DNA of 64,000 nt from positions 2,465,001 through 2,529,000 of the forward strand of contig NZ_JACGXA010000001.1 in NCBI RefSeq assembly GCF_014138045.1, written 5' to 3'. The notes under the pieces are model-generated. The model saw only the letters and a program-made list of their open reading frames with translations, did no database searches and had not been told where the DNA came from. The position numbers were made by a program, and so were the translations under genes. Source of the stretch: Nocardioides ginsengisegetis. Lineage in GTDB: Bacteria; Actinomycetota; Actinomycetes; Propionibacteriales; Nocardioidaceae. Positions 44,011 to 52,996 of the stretch are shown here, piece by piece (within the stretch, counting starts at the first letter, position 1; each line of letters begins with the position of its first letter).

Positions 44011-45147
44011 TCATCGGCTGACGGGCCCGGCCAGTCGCCACCCGCCCTCGGCCTGCTCGACCAGGCCGTGGTCCCGCAGCCGGGTGAGTGCCGAGCCGAC
44101 CTCGAGCAGGCTCAGTCCGGCGGTGCGGGCGATCGACTCGGCCCCCACCGACGACGAGACGGGGACGGCGTCGAGGACCTGCTGCTGGCGCAGTGGCAGC
44201 TTGTCGCGGGGCCGTTCGGGTCCCCGCGGCACCTCGAGGAGGTGCTGGCCGGCTCGCCCCAGCACCTCGAGGACCTCCTCACCCGAGGTGACGAGCGTGG
44301 CGGCGCCGGTGCGGATCAGCTGGTGCACGCCCTGGGAGGGAGCACTGGTGACCGGGCCGGGGACGCCGAGCAGGTGCCGGTTGAGGCGCGAGGCCCAGTT
44401 GGCGGTGTTGAGCGCCCCACTGCGGAGGGCGGCCTCGACGACGACCGTGCCACCGGTGAGCGCCGCGATCATCCGGTTGCGGGCGAGGAACCGGAGCCGG
44501 GTCGGCGAGCACCCGGGGGCGAGCTCGGAGACGACGGCGCCGGTCCGGGCGAGGTGTTCGATGAGGTCCCGGTGGGCGGGTGGGTAGGGGCGGTCGACCC
44601 CGCAGGCGAGCACCGCGACGCTCCGTCCCCCAGCCGCGACGGCACCCCGGTGGGCGGCCTGGTCGATGCCGAAGGCGGCGCCGGAGACGACCACGAGTCC
44701 CGCGCGGGCGCTGACGGCGGCCAGCTCCCCCGCGACGTGGGCACCGTAGGTCGTGGCGGACCGGGAGCCGACGACCGACACCGAGGCCTCGACCTCATCG
44801 AGGCGGAGCGGGCCGCGCACCCACAGCCCCATCGGCGCTCCACCACGCTCCTGAACCGGCGGCGCGGCCCCGAGGTCGTCGAGCTGCGTGGGCCACTCGG
44901 CGTCCCCGGGGATCACGAACCGGATGCCGAGCCGGTCGGCGACGTCGAGGTCGCGCGCCGGGTCGATCGCGGCCAACCGGCCTGCGACGTCGCTGAGCAG
45001 GCCGTCGTGCTCACGCTGGTCGAGGAGTGCCTGGTAGACCGCCACGGCACCGCTGCCCTCCACCAGGGTCGCGACCCGCGGGTCGCCCGGCTCGCCGAGC
45101 CGCCCGAGGGCGACCCTGGCCAGGCGCTCCGGCTCGCGGCCGTTCAT
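44011..45147 (-). CDS. dprA: DNA-processing protein DprA (Smf)
   Basis: The 378-residue protein is the single-strand DNA binding RecA loader in natural transformation. The Rossmann-like core shows VSVVGSRSATTYG, VVSGAAFGIDQAAHRGA, FLARNRMIAALTGGTVVVEA and SGALNTANWA. The C-terminal 65 residues form a winged-helix (DprA_WH) region. The ATG overlaps the yifB stop (ATGA). Whether this organism is competent is not shown by this gene alone. Confidence 0.92.
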   Translation of the reverse strand: MNGREPERLARVALGRLGEPGDPRVATLVEGSGAVAVYQALLDQREHDGLLSDVAGRLAAIDPARDLDVADRLGIRFVIPGDAEWPTQLDDLGAAPPVQERGGAPMGLWVRGPLRLDEVEASVSVVGSRSATTYGAHVAGELAAVSARAGLVVVSGAAFGIDQAAHRGAVAAGGRSVAVLACGVDRPYPPAHRDLIEHLARTGAVVSELAPGCSPTRLRFLARNRMIAALTGGTVVVEAALRSGALNTANWASRLNRHLLGVPGPVTSAPSQGVHQLIRTGAATLVTSGEEVLEVLGRAGQHLLEVPRGPERPRDKLPLRQQQVLDAVPVSSSVGAESIARTAGLSLLEVGSALTRLRDHGLVEQAEGGWRLAGPVSR

Positions 45148-46739
45148 CCCGCCCTCCGCTCGAGGGTCTCGAGCAGGAGGGGCTCCCCCGCCCGCAGGCG
45201 AAGGGCGACGTCGACCTCGGCGGGTCCGGGCCGGTCGACGCCGACCAGGTCGGCCACGGTCCACGAGATCCGGTGGACGCGGGTGGCGCCACGGCGCGTG
45301 AGCCGGCCTGCGTAGAGCTGGTCGTCGACCGCCCTCTGCCCCGCGGGCTCCAGTGGCCACCGCTCGAGCAGGACCGGCCCGGGCGCCTGGGCGTTGAGGC
45401 GCCACCCGTCGTCGACGTAGCGGACCCGTTGGCGGTCACGCGCACGCGTGACCCGGACACGGACATCCGCCGTCGACTCGGGCCGGTCGAACGGGTCGAC
45501 CGCGGCGCCGCCCCGCACGTCGGTGACGTGGCGGGTGATGTCGATCCGGTCGGCGAACGGGCCGGAGATGCGGCGGCGGTAGTCGCGCCGCTGCCGCTCG
45601 GTGCAGCTGCAGCCCTCGTGGCCCGGGCGCCGACGAGCGGTGTACTCGCCGCAGGGGCAGGGGTTGCAGGCCAGCACGACCATGCCGCGGGCGGGCAGGA
45701 CGACGCTCTCGTCACGGCGGGCCACGGTGACCTCGCCGCTCTCGAGCGGCTGTCGCAGCGCCTCGAGGACGTCGGTGCGGAACAGGGCGAACTCGTCGAG
45801 GAACAGGACCCCGCAGTGGGCGCGGCTGATCTCGCCGGGTCGCACGAGGCCGCTCCCGCCGCCGATGAGGCTGGCCTTGCTCGCGTCGTGGTGGGGCGCC
45901 GAGAACGGCGGCCGCACGATCATCGCGTCGCCCGGCTCGAGCGCCCCGGCCAGCGAGTGGATGGCGGTCAGCTCGAGCGACTCCTCGGGCTCGAGGTCGG
46001 GCAGGATGCCGGGCAGCCGCTCGGCGATGCTGGTCTTGCCGCAGCCCTTGGGGCCCGACAGCATCAGGTGGTGGCCGCCCGCGGCCGCGACCTCCACGGC
46101 GAAGCGCACGTCGGCGAGGCCCACGAGGTCGGCCATGTCGACGTCCTCGACGCGGTCCTGGCCGCGCCACGAGAGCAGCCGCGAGCCGGACATCCCGACC
46201 ACCGGAGGAGCATCGGGGATCTCCTCGCCGCAGAGCTCGGCGACGACCTGCGCCAGCGAGCGCATGCCGAACACCTCGACCCCGGGCACCATCGCGGCCT
46301 CCCGGGCGTGCGGCTCGGGCACGAAGACCCGCCGGACGCCTCGGCGCGAGGCGGCCAGGACCATGGGCAGGACGCCGGGGACGCAGCGCAGCCGGCCGTC
46401 GAGGGTCAGCTCACCCACGAAGGCCGTGGCCTCGAGCGACTCACGCCGGATCTCACCGGCGGCGGCCAGCACCGACACGGCGATGGCCAGGTCGAAGTGG
46501 GTGCCGCTCTTGAGCAGGTCGGCGGGTGACAGCAGGATCGTGATGCGACGGGTCGCCGGCCACCCGAGATGGCTGTTGACGATGGCCATCCGGCACCGGT
46601 CCTTCGCCTCGTTGAGCGTGGCGTCGGGCCGACCGACGAGGGTCGTGCCGACCTGCCCCGGCGAGACGTCGGTCTGCACGTCGATGACGTGCCCGACCGC
46701 GCCGTGCAGCGAGACGGTCTGGGCGGTGGCGACGGGCAT
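45144..46739 (-). CDS. comM: YifB/ComM family Mg-chelatase-like AAA ATPase
   Basis: The 531-residue protein has an N-terminal Lon-like domain (MPVATAQTVSLHG, DLLKSGTHFDLAIAVS). An AAA core follows, with Walker A SGPKGCGKTS (about residue 220) and Walker B GVLFLDEFALF, plus a sensor region and an Mg_chelatase-like C-terminal domain with a four-cysteine zinc site (CNPCPCGEYT...CSC). ComM promotes branch migration in transformation. It is co-transcribed with dprA (ATGA) and yraN (TGATG). The zinc cysteines are CNPCPC and the later C-x-C. Confidence 0.9.
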   Translation of the reverse strand: MPVATAQTVSLHGAVGHVIDVQTDVSPGQVGTTLVGRPDATLNEAKDRCRMAIVNSHLGWPATRRITILLSPADLLKSGTHFDLAIAVSVLAAAGEIRRESLEATAFVGELTLDGRLRCVPGVLPMVLAASRRGVRRVFVPEPHAREAAMVPGVEVFGMRSLAQVVAELCGEEIPDAPPVVGMSGSRLLSWRGQDRVEDVDMADLVGLADVRFAVEVAAAGGHHLMLSGPKGCGKTSIAERLPGILPDLEPEESLELTAIHSLAGALEPGDAMIVRPPFSAPHHDASKASLIGGGSGLVRPGEISRAHCGVLFLDEFALFRTDVLEALRQPLESGEVTVARRDESVVLPARGMVVLACNPCPCGEYTARRRPGHEGCSCTERQRRDYRRRISGPFADRIDITRHVTDVRGGAAVDPFDRPESTADVRVRVTRARDRQRVRYVDDGWRLNAQAPGPVLLERWPLEPAGQRAVDDQLYAGRLTRRGATRVHRISWTVADLVGVDRPGPAEVDVALRLRAGEPLLLETLERRAG

Positions 46740-47113
46740 CAGCCGATCCCCCGCACGTGCTCGAGGACCGAGGCTCCGCGACGCGGTCGCAGGACGGCCA
46801 CGAGGTCGAGCCGCACGTCGGGTGCGCGCAGGTCGTGGGCGCGGAGCCAGCACTCCGCCAGCCGGCGCATCCGGTCCACCTTGGCGGCGGTGACCGCCTC
46901 GTGGGGCGTCCCGAAGGCCACGCTGCTGCGGGTCTTCACCTCGCAGACCACGAGCACCGACCCCTCCCGCAGGACCAGGTCGATCTCGCCCTCGTCACAC
47001 CGCCAGTTGCGGTCCAGCAGCACCAGCCCGTCGCCGACGAGGCGCCGTACGGCCAGCTCCTCGCCGTAGGCGCCGAGTGCCTGCTTGGCCGTCGTCCCTG
47101 TTGATCCAGTCAT
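46739..47113 (-). CDS. yraN: YraN/UPF0102 family nuclease-fold protein
   Basis: The 124-residue protein has KQALGAYGEELAVRRL, NWRCDEGEIDLVLREGSVLVVCEVKTRSS (the D-ExK nuclease signature) and AAKVDRMRRLAECWL, which matches the Holliday-junction-resolvase-like UPF0102 family. The function is not established; its conserved linkage to dprA/yifB suggests DNA processing. The TGA overlaps the yifB ATG. Confidence 0.88.
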   Translation of the reverse strand: MTGSTGTTAKQALGAYGEELAVRRLVGDGLVLLDRNWRCDEGEIDLVLREGSVLVVCEVKTRSSVAFGTPHEAVTAAKVDRMRRLAECWLRAHDLRAPDVRLDLVAVLRPRRGASVLEHVRGIG

Positions 47114-47212
47114 GGTGACCTCCTCGACCCGAGCGTGGCCGTCGGCGCGGACGACGGGCAGGACCGGCGGGGAGGCCTGGGGACAAGGTGGTCCGCGGGG
47201 CGGGCTGTGGAC

Positions 47213-47233
47213 GCGAGGTGGCGGGTGCCTCGC
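47213..47233 (-). terminator. short hairpin after the tadG-like gene
   Basis: GCGAGG (47213-47218) and CCTCGC (47228-47233) form a six-bp stem with a nine-base loop, directly after the stop of the gene at 47236. It is a weak terminator candidate. Confidence 0.4.
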
Positions 47234-47235
47234 CC

Positions 47236-49128
47236 TCAGCCGACGAGGCGGACGATCGACTGCGCGAGCGTGGGGTCGTAGTCGACCGTGGGCGACTGCT
47301 CGTCGATCGGCAGGGCCGCCTTGTTGAAGGTCAGTACGGTGAGCGTCTTGACGGAGTTGCCGTTGATCTCGAGGCCGTTGTGGCTGTCGCCGCTGTCGTA
47401 CGCCGGGGACGTCTGTGACTCGTTGGTGATGAACGCCGGGACGAAGTCGATGATCGGCTGGAAGTTCTTCTGCGCGCGGTCGTTGGCGAGGACCATGGGC
47501 AGCCACACGAACCGCGGCGAGGCGATGACCGCGGGATCCAGCATCGCAGTGTTGACCCCCGTGTCCGAGGTGATGTCGGTCAGGGTCGCACCGTTGGTCA
47601 GGAAGCAGGACAGCACGTCGTTGTTGAGCAGGTGCCCGTCGATCGACACGTCGACGCGGGAGGGGTCGGCGGGACAGTGGGTGTGTCCCCGGCTCACCGC
47701 GAGACGGGCCGCCTGGCCGTCGTCGGTGCCGGTGACGAGCCCGTCGTACAACGCGGGGCCGTCGTTGCCGGTGTCGCCCTGGATGCAGTTGCGCGGGGGG
47801 TCGCTGCTGGACACGTTGTCCGGCTGGGCCCCGGTGATGAAGCCGTGGGGGCCGTCACCGCAGTCCTTGGTGGGCGTCTGGGCAGGCGCGAACTCGAACG
47901 GCGCGAGCATGTGGTCGAGCCCGCCGGCGATGTTGCGGGCAAGCCGCTTCTGCGTGGAGGAGCCGTCGAGCCGCGGGCTGTCGAGCTGGCCGAAGTTGCC
48001 CCGGTCCTGACCCACGCATCCCACCGGCACGCTCGTCGCCGAGGCGCTGGCGCTCACGGTCGGGGTCACCGTTGCGGTGGGCGGGGCCGAGGACGTCGCC
48101 GGTGCCGTCGTGGCAGTCGCCGTGACGTGGACGATGAGGTAGTTGGAGGAGTAGCGGACCTGGCTGTTGCTCTGCACCAGGGCGTAGACCCGCCAGTCCC
48201 CGGCAGTCGCGGTGACCTCCGGCCCGACCGGGAAGGACGGCACCGCGAGCACCGACTGCTTCTTGGCGACCGACTGGGCGGCGTAGTCGACGTACGTCGT
48301 GCCGTTCGGGGACCAGAAGCGCAACGACGCGCGGTCGGTGTTGTTGGGCAGGTTGGTCACGGAGTACGTCGAGATCGTGACCGAACCCCCCTGCGCGACC
48401 GCGATCGGCGACGTCCCCGCGAGGACGTGCGACCCGGAGTCGCTGGGACCGGGTGTGAAGCCGTACGCCGGCGTGGGGCTGGCCGAGGTCGGAATGGCGC
48501 TCGCGGTCGCGGTGCTCGACGTGGGCGTCGGGGTCGGCGTCGGGGTCGGCGTGGCCGTGGCGGGTGCCGCCTGGTTGCCCTGGGAGGTGTCCGCCTGGGC
48601 CGGGCCGTAGCCACAGCCGCTCGGCAGCCAGAACGGGACCAGCTTCTGCTTCGGCGGCAGGGCAGACTGCACCTGCACCGTGGCCGTGCGCTGCACGTCG
48701 GTGTGCGTGGAGCCGAGCACCTTCGCGAAGCCGAACTGCACACGGGCGGCCGGGGCGAGCACGGTCATCCGGATGCAGCCCTCGAGGCAGTCGTGGCCGT
48801 CGGCGTCCTGGAACGTCACCTCGCCGTTGCCCGGGACCCCGTCCACGAGCTGAGCGGCGGTCACGGTCGTCTGGCCGGAGGTGCTGTTCTCGTTGAGGAA
48901 GCCGGCCACCCGGTCGGCGATCGTCAGCTTGTTGAGCGAGGTCTCGGGCAACAGGTAGCCGGCGCTGAGGGCACTCACGTCGACCTGCTTCTGGACCGCG
49001 CGCTTGCGGGCCCAGGCGTTGCCGAGGTCGACCGCCAACGCAGCCATGGAGAACAGGGCGACGGCCAGGATGGCGACCAGCACCGCCGTGGCGCCCGAGT
49101 CCTCGCGCCGGCGCGATCGGGTCGTCAC
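47236..49128 (-). CDS. TadG-like exported protein (copy b)
   Basis: The 630-residue protein has the prepilin-like N-terminus SGATAVLVAILAVALFSMAALAVDLGNAWARKRAVQ split over the first ~45 residues, then a large exported domain. A Thr/Pro linker (repeated TPTP) near residues 200-215 precedes an Ig-like region with TAGDWRVYALV, and the C-terminal third holds LDHMLAPFEF and FVPAFIT. It is homologous throughout to the larger copy at 50127. The GTG overlaps the tadE-like stop (GTGA). It probably belongs to a surface pilus or secretion system; the partners are outside the window. Confidence 0.7.
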   Translation of the reverse strand: MTTRSRRREDSGATAVLVAILAVALFSMAALAVDLGNAWARKRAVQKQVDVSALSAGYLLPETSLNKLTIADRVAGFLNENSTSGQTTVTAAQLVDGVPGNGEVTFQDADGHDCLEGCIRMTVLAPAARVQFGFAKVLGSTHTDVQRTATVQVQSALPPKQKLVPFWLPSGCGYGPAQADTSQGNQAAPATATPTPTPTPTPTSSTATASAIPTSASPTPAYGFTPGPSDSGSHVLAGTSPIAVAQGGSVTISTYSVTNLPNNTDRASLRFWSPNGTTYVDYAAQSVAKKQSVLAVPSFPVGPEVTATAGDWRVYALVQSNSQVRYSSNYLIVHVTATATTAPATSSAPPTATVTPTVSASASATSVPVGCVGQDRGNFGQLDSPRLDGSSTQKRLARNIAGGLDHMLAPFEFAPAQTPTKDCGDGPHGFITGAQPDNVSSSDPPRNCIQGDTGNDGPALYDGLVTGTDDGQAARLAVSRGHTHCPADPSRVDVSIDGHLLNNDVLSCFLTNGATLTDITSDTGVNTAMLDPAVIASPRFVWLPMVLANDRAQKNFQPIIDFVPAFITNESQTSPAYDSGDSHNGLEINGNSVKTLTVLTFNKAALPIDEQSPTVDYDPTLAQSIVRLVG

Positions 49129-49574
49129 GGGCAGGCCTGCGGCTGGCTCGGGACGTAGTCGACGCGGGCCTTCGCGGTCTGGGAGACCCGTCCGTCGTGC
49201 ACGAACGGCAGGAAGGGCAGGTGCAGGTCGAAGCTGGTGAACTCCACCCGCACCGTGACGGTGTCGCCGACCTTCACCGCGGGCGGCGCCGTCGAGTAGC
49301 TGCGCGTGACCACGGCCCCGGTGCCGGTGCCGGTCAGGTCGTTGATCTGCTGGCGCACGCCGGAGGTGAACGCCGAGCACGTCGGCGGGTTGCCGACGGC
49401 GGCCGAGCGGGCGGCACTGCGTGCGATGTCGCTGCCGCCCTGCATCGCCCAGAAGTAGAAGCCGTACTGGATGATGCCGAAGACCAGCAGCAGGAGAACG
49501 GGGACGAGGAGCGCGAACTCCACCACGGCAGCACCGCGGTCGACGCGCGCCCGGGCCCGAGATGGCCCAGCCAA
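49125..49574 (-). CDS. TadE-like pseudopilin (copy c)
   Basis: The 149-residue protein has a short Arg-rich N-terminus, then RGAAVVEFALLVPVLLLLVFGIIQ split into the GxxxxEF TadE processing motif (glutamate at +5) and a hydrophobic helix. The globular part ends in PSQPQACP. The TTG start is supported by GGAGGGAG six bases upstream. The gene directly precedes a tadG-like gene, as in Flp/Tad loci. Confidence 0.75.
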   Translation of the reverse strand: MAGPSRARARVDRGAAVVEFALLVPVLLLLVFGIIQYGFYFWAMQGGSDIARSAARSAAVGNPPTCSAFTSGVRQQINDLTGTGTGAVVTRSYSTAPPAVKVGDTVTVRVEFTSFDLHLPFLPFVHDGRVSQTAKARVDYVPSQPQACP

Positions 49575-49642
49575 CCGAGACTCCCTCCGTGACCCCCGTC
49601 CGGCTAGGAGCTCAGCCTAGTGACCCCGTCCCTCGAGCCGAC

Positions 49643-49658
49643 ATGACCGATCGGTCAT
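49643..49658. promoter_or_regulatory. 16-bp perfect palindrome, TetR-type operator candidate
   Basis: ATGACCGATCGGTCAT is a perfect palindrome in the 130-base gap between two tadE-like genes. GACCGATCGGTC resembles sites of TetR-family repressors. It could control the second tadE/tadG pair. A second dyad, CTAGG...CCTAG (49604-49620), lies nearer the start codon. Confidence 0.5.
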
Positions 49659-49704
49659 CCGGGCACCGCCCGGGTGGACCATGTGGACGAATCAGTCGAC
49701 AGCC

Positions 49705-50130
49705 TCACGGTGTCACGCAGGCCAGTGGGTCGATCGGCACGTTCTCGACCCGGTTGGTCGCGCTCTGGATCACAGTTCCGTGGTCCGGCACTGGCAGGAT
49801 TGCCAGGTCGAGACTCTGGATCCGCACCGTCACTGTGACCAAGACGCCACGCGCGGCGGTGTTCGTCGCGTTGGCATACCGATAGGTGACGGTTGGCGGG
49901 GTCGAGCCTACGTTCGGGAACTCCGCGTGAGCCCGCGCCGCGTCGACCGTGCACGTCGGGTCGGTGCCGACGATGAGCCGCCTCGCCGCCTCACGGGCGG
50001 TCGCAGCGGCCGTCTCGAGGGCCCAGTACTGGTAGCCGTACTGGATGATCCCCAGCACCACAAGAAGCACGATCGGGAAGACCAGGGCGAACTCGACGAC
50101 AGTCGAGCCATCGTCGCTTCGGGCTCTCAC
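49705..50130 (-). CDS. TadE-like pseudopilin (copy b)
   Basis: The 141-residue protein is encoded from a GTG start overlapping the tadG-like stop (GTGA). GSTVVEFALVFPIVLLVVLG carries the TadE GxxxxEF-type motif and helix, followed by IIQYGYQYWALETAAATAREAARR, which is nearly identical in pattern to copy c (IIQYGFYFWAMQGGSDIARSAAR). Last gene of the first tad cluster. Confidence 0.75.
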   Translation of the reverse strand: MRARSDDGSTVVEFALVFPIVLLVVLGIIQYGYQYWALETAAATAREAARRLIVGTDPTCTVDAARAHAEFPNVGSTPPTVTYRYANATNTAARGVLVTVTVRIQSLDLAILPVPDHGTVIQSATNRVENVPIDPLACVTP

Positions 50131-52088
50131 TGGACCAGCCTGATGATCCGGGGGCCGACCCCGACGTACTCCGACTCGGCACCGTGGTAATCCGCGGGGA
50201 CTGCCGGCAGCGCGCTCGGGCTGATGGTCATGAAACGGATGGCGCGCAGCTTTCCCGACGAGTCCATCAGCAGCCCGTGTTTCAGTGCGACGTCCGGTTC
50301 GCTGTAGGGCTGCAGGGGGTTCGTGAACGACTGGTCGATGAGACTCGTGGCCGTGAGCAGGCCGCCCGACAACGGGGACAGGACCGCCTGATCGAGGAGC
50401 GGAAGGGTCCCGTCGAGGGCCGAAGCCTGTGTGATGAAGATCGGACGGAACGTCAGCACCGGGTAGTCGCCGGCCTGAACAGCGGACGTGGCCCCTGCTG
50501 TCGAGATGACCGCCACCCACATGAATCGACTCGAGTCGTAGATGCCTCGCTTGAGGTTGCTCGTCGGAGTGATGACGGGCAGTCCGCTGCTGAGGTAGGT
50601 GTCGGTGTTGAAGAACGTCTGGGACGTCAACAGAGATGGGTTGATCACGAAATCCGTGAACCGATCGTCGTTGATCGAACGGCCGTTCAGGGAGAAGGTC
50701 CTGCCCGCCGCGCACGGATGCGTCGACGTGCACGTCAGCCGTCCCTGGGCCCCGATCATGCCCTCGGTGAAACCGGCCTCGTAGGCATTGCTCATGTTGG
50801 TGACGACGCAGTTCGGAACCTGGCCTCCGTTGTTGCCGTTGGTGTCCTTGACGGTGCTCGGCGAGCTCGCATCGCATTGAGTGGCATTGACCAGCGTCTT
50901 CAGGGCGTCGAAGCTCAGTGCTCCCGTGCTGAGCAGCGTCGGGTACTGCGTGATCAGGTGGTCGATGCCGTTCTGGAGGTTCAGGATGAAGTTGATGCTC
51001 GCCTGGGTGCCCTCTCGCGGGCTCTTGAGCAACCGACCGCATGACACGTCATTGAGACTGTCCAGCAGTGGGTCGACGTTCAGGAACGACGTGTCGATGG
51101 AGTACCCGCGGCCCGTCTCCACGCCCAACACCGTCGTCGTCACGACCGCGACCTTCACCTGCCACTCGCCCGCGGTCAGCATGACGCCTGGTGGTACTGC
51201 CACCACGAGGTAACCGAGGCGTCTGGGGTTGTTGCCCGGGTTGAGGGTCAAGGTGCCGGCGGCTTCGTACTGCTGACGCTGGAGCCCACTACCGCGAGCG
51301 AAAGCCACCACGTACTTCTGGTTCGCGCTCAGCGCCGGCCATTCCTTGCCGCTCACCTGAACGTTCGGTGTCGTTCCCGACAGTTGCTGGGTGACCCGGC
51401 CAGGAGACACTCCGTTCATCTTCGGGTCCACCAGCGTCGTGGTCGGCCACGTGGTGGTGACTGGAACCGGTCCGGCGTTCTGGTGAGTGGTCGAGATGTA
51501 CCCGAACGGCACCCCGCCGTTGAGGAGGTTGCCACCGGCGTTGAGCAAGCAGTCGAGCGAGAGCGCCATCGGTGCCAGCAGCCCCGGCGACGTCACCTTT
51601 GCGGTCGCCTGCTTCTGCTGGATCGTGCCGTCCTTGCCGACGACGCCGGCGAAGCCGAAGTCGATCTGCGCCCGCGGTGTGAGCACCTTGACCTGGTTGC
51701 GAACCGGGATCTCGACCATGTGCGCGGCAAGCAGCCCCGCGGCATAGGAGTCGAGCGTCGCCGAGGTCGGGTCCGCCGGGCATGCTGGTATACCCGGGTT
51801 GAGCTCGGCCTGCCCCGGCACCGGGTGGCAGGCGACGTAGTAGGCGACGGCCTTGGCGACCTTGACGCGCTGCGCGTCGGTGTCTGCCGGCAGGAACTGG
51901 GCGGCGTAGGTGGCGGCCCGGTCGGCCTGCACCTGAAGCTGGCCGCGGCGCGCCCACGTGTTCCCGAGATCAACGGTGAAGGCTGCGATGACGAGGAGGA
52001 CAACAGCCACGATGGCGGTGAACACCGCAACCGCGCCGACGTCGTCGGGACGACGGGGACGCGCGCCAGGCGACCTCGTCACCGACAT
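50127..52088 (-). CDS. TadG-like exported protein (copy a)
   Basis: The 653-residue protein starts with an Arg-rich tract, then DVGAVAVFTAIVAVVLLVIAAFTVD (TadG-type helix split here as a membrane segment) and GNTWARRGQLQVQADRAA. A repeat-like Ig-type region with TAGEWQVKVAV and a C-terminal third with IDHLITQYP and FRPIFITQ parallel copy b. Its codon use looks lower in GC than neighbouring genes by eye (many A/T third positions around 50,200-51,100). It overlaps the upstream tadE-like gene by 10 bases. Confidence 0.7.
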   Translation of the reverse strand: MSVTRSPGARPRRPDDVGAVAVFTAIVAVVLLVIAAFTVDLGNTWARRGQLQVQADRAATYAAQFLPADTDAQRVKVAKAVAYYVACHPVPGQAELNPGIPACPADPTSATLDSYAAGLLAAHMVEIPVRNQVKVLTPRAQIDFGFAGVVGKDGTIQQKQATAKVTSPGLLAPMALSLDCLLNAGGNLLNGGVPFGYISTTHQNAGPVPVTTTWPTTTLVDPKMNGVSPGRVTQQLSGTTPNVQVSGKEWPALSANQKYVVAFARGSGLQRQQYEAAGTLTLNPGNNPRRLGYLVVAVPPGVMLTAGEWQVKVAVVTTTVLGVETGRGYSIDTSFLNVDPLLDSLNDVSCGRLLKSPREGTQASINFILNLQNGIDHLITQYPTLLSTGALSFDALKTLVNATQCDASSPSTVKDTNGNNGGQVPNCVVTNMSNAYEAGFTEGMIGAQGRLTCTSTHPCAAGRTFSLNGRSINDDRFTDFVINPSLLTSQTFFNTDTYLSSGLPVITPTSNLKRGIYDSSRFMWVAVISTAGATSAVQAGDYPVLTFRPIFITQASALDGTLPLLDQAVLSPLSGGLLTATSLIDQSFTNPLQPYSEPDVALKHGLLMDSSGKLRAIRFMTISPSALPAVPADYHGAESEYVGVGPRIIRLVQ

Positions 52089-52540
52089 ACCGCGCTGCTC
52101 ACCGTGACGTCACTGAGCCGCTGGGAGAAGTCCGTGACCAGCGCCCCACCTCCGGGCAGTGGGATCAAGGAAGCCAAACCACTCGTCGGAGCCTCGACAT
52201 GGATGTCGACAGTCACCCCGACGCTGGGCAGCACCTCGGTGACAGTGACCAGGACCGCGGCCGCTGTCATGGGCGATCCGGACGGGTTGAGTCCGTTCAC
52301 CACGCTGGCGACCTGCGCGGCCACCGCGGACTTGAGGCCCTCACACGTGAAGGTTCCTGCCACGGCTCCGGTGGGCACGGCCGGCGCCAGCGTGTCGACG
52401 CTCTGGGCACGCCAGAAGTAGTCGCCCCACTGGATGATGCCCACCAGCAGCGGCGCAAGGAGGAGGCTCACCACGAGGCCGGCCTCCACCGCCGCCACAC
52501 CGGAGTCGGCGTGGCGGGGACGGCATCGCGAGCCCGGCAT
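52079..52540 (-). CDS. TadE-like pseudopilin (copy a)
   Basis: The 153-residue protein has SGVAAVEAGLVVSLLLAPLL, with the GxxxxE pattern and the hydrophobic helix, then GIIQWGDYFWRAQS as in the other two copies. It ends SSAVCR. Here the residue after the glutamate is A rather than F. The gene is first in the cluster tadE-tadG-tadE. Confidence 0.7.
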   Translation of the reverse strand: MPGSRCRPRHADSGVAAVEAGLVVSLLLAPLLVGIIQWGDYFWRAQSVDTLAPAVPTGAVAGTFTCEGLKSAVAAQVASVVNGLNPSGSPMTAAAVLVTVTEVLPSVGVTVDIHVEAPTSGLASLIPLPGGGALVTDFSQRLSDVTVSSAVCR

Positions 52541-52632
52541 CTCTCCCCCGTGTGCGAACGCAGACGTGGCGGCTCCGAGTCGCCGCCTGTCTCCCGACGG
52601 TAAGTCGGTTACCCGGGAGTAGCGAGAAATTT

Positions 52633-52653
52633 GCCAGTAATTTTACTTCTGGC
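52633..52653 (-). terminator. hairpin after the DUF2469 gene
   Basis: On the minus strand GCCAG (52653-52649) pairs with CTGGC (52637-52633) around an AT-rich loop containing AGTAAAATTACT, followed by AAATTTCT. The AT-rich tail makes it the most classical intrinsic-terminator-like site in the window. Confidence 0.55.
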
Positions 52654-52687
52654 CCGGAAGGTCCAGACCTGGGACCGTGCTGAGGTT

Positions 52688-52996
52688 TCAGACCTTCGGC
52701 GGGTCGATCTCCGAGGGGCTCAGCTCCTCGACGTTGACGTCCTTGAACGTCAGGACCTTCACGTTCTTCGCGAACCGCGCCGGGCGGTACATGTCCCACA
52801 CCCACGCGTCGCTCATTGACACCTCGAAGAACACCTCGCCGGCCTCGGTGCGGGCCTTCACGTCGACCTGGTTGCACAGGTAGAAGCGGCGGTCGGTCTC
52901 CACGACGTACTTGAAGATCGAGACCACGTCGCGGTACTCGCGGTAGAGGGTGAGCTCCATCTCGGTCTCGTACTTCTCGAGATCCTCGGCACTCAT
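52688..52996 (-). CDS. DUF2469 family protein
   Basis: The 102-residue protein begins MSAEDLEKYETEMELTLYREYRDVV and contains FYLCNQVDV and VSMSDAWVWDMYRPARF, a highly conserved small actinobacterial protein without known function. The start overlaps the rnhB stop by four bases, and the linkage lepB-rnhB-DUF2469 is conserved across the phylum. Confidence 0.9.
   Translation of the reverse strand: MSAEDLEKYETEMELTLYREYRDVVSIFKYVVETDRRFYLCNQVDVKARTEAGEVFFEVSMSDAWVWDMYRPARFAKNVKVLTFKDVNVEELSPSEIDPPKV

Noticed and set aside
48490..48560. Short repeats in the tadG-like gene b resembled a tandem repeat locus.
   Set aside because: They encode the in-frame Thr/Pro linker of the protein and need no separate explanation.
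52541..52660. GGCAAA and GGTAACCGACTTACCG on the minus strand upstream of tadE suggested a cyclic-di-GMP riboswitch.
   Set aside because: The other conserved GEMM blocks are missing; a simple terminator hairpin plus a small dyad explains the sequence.
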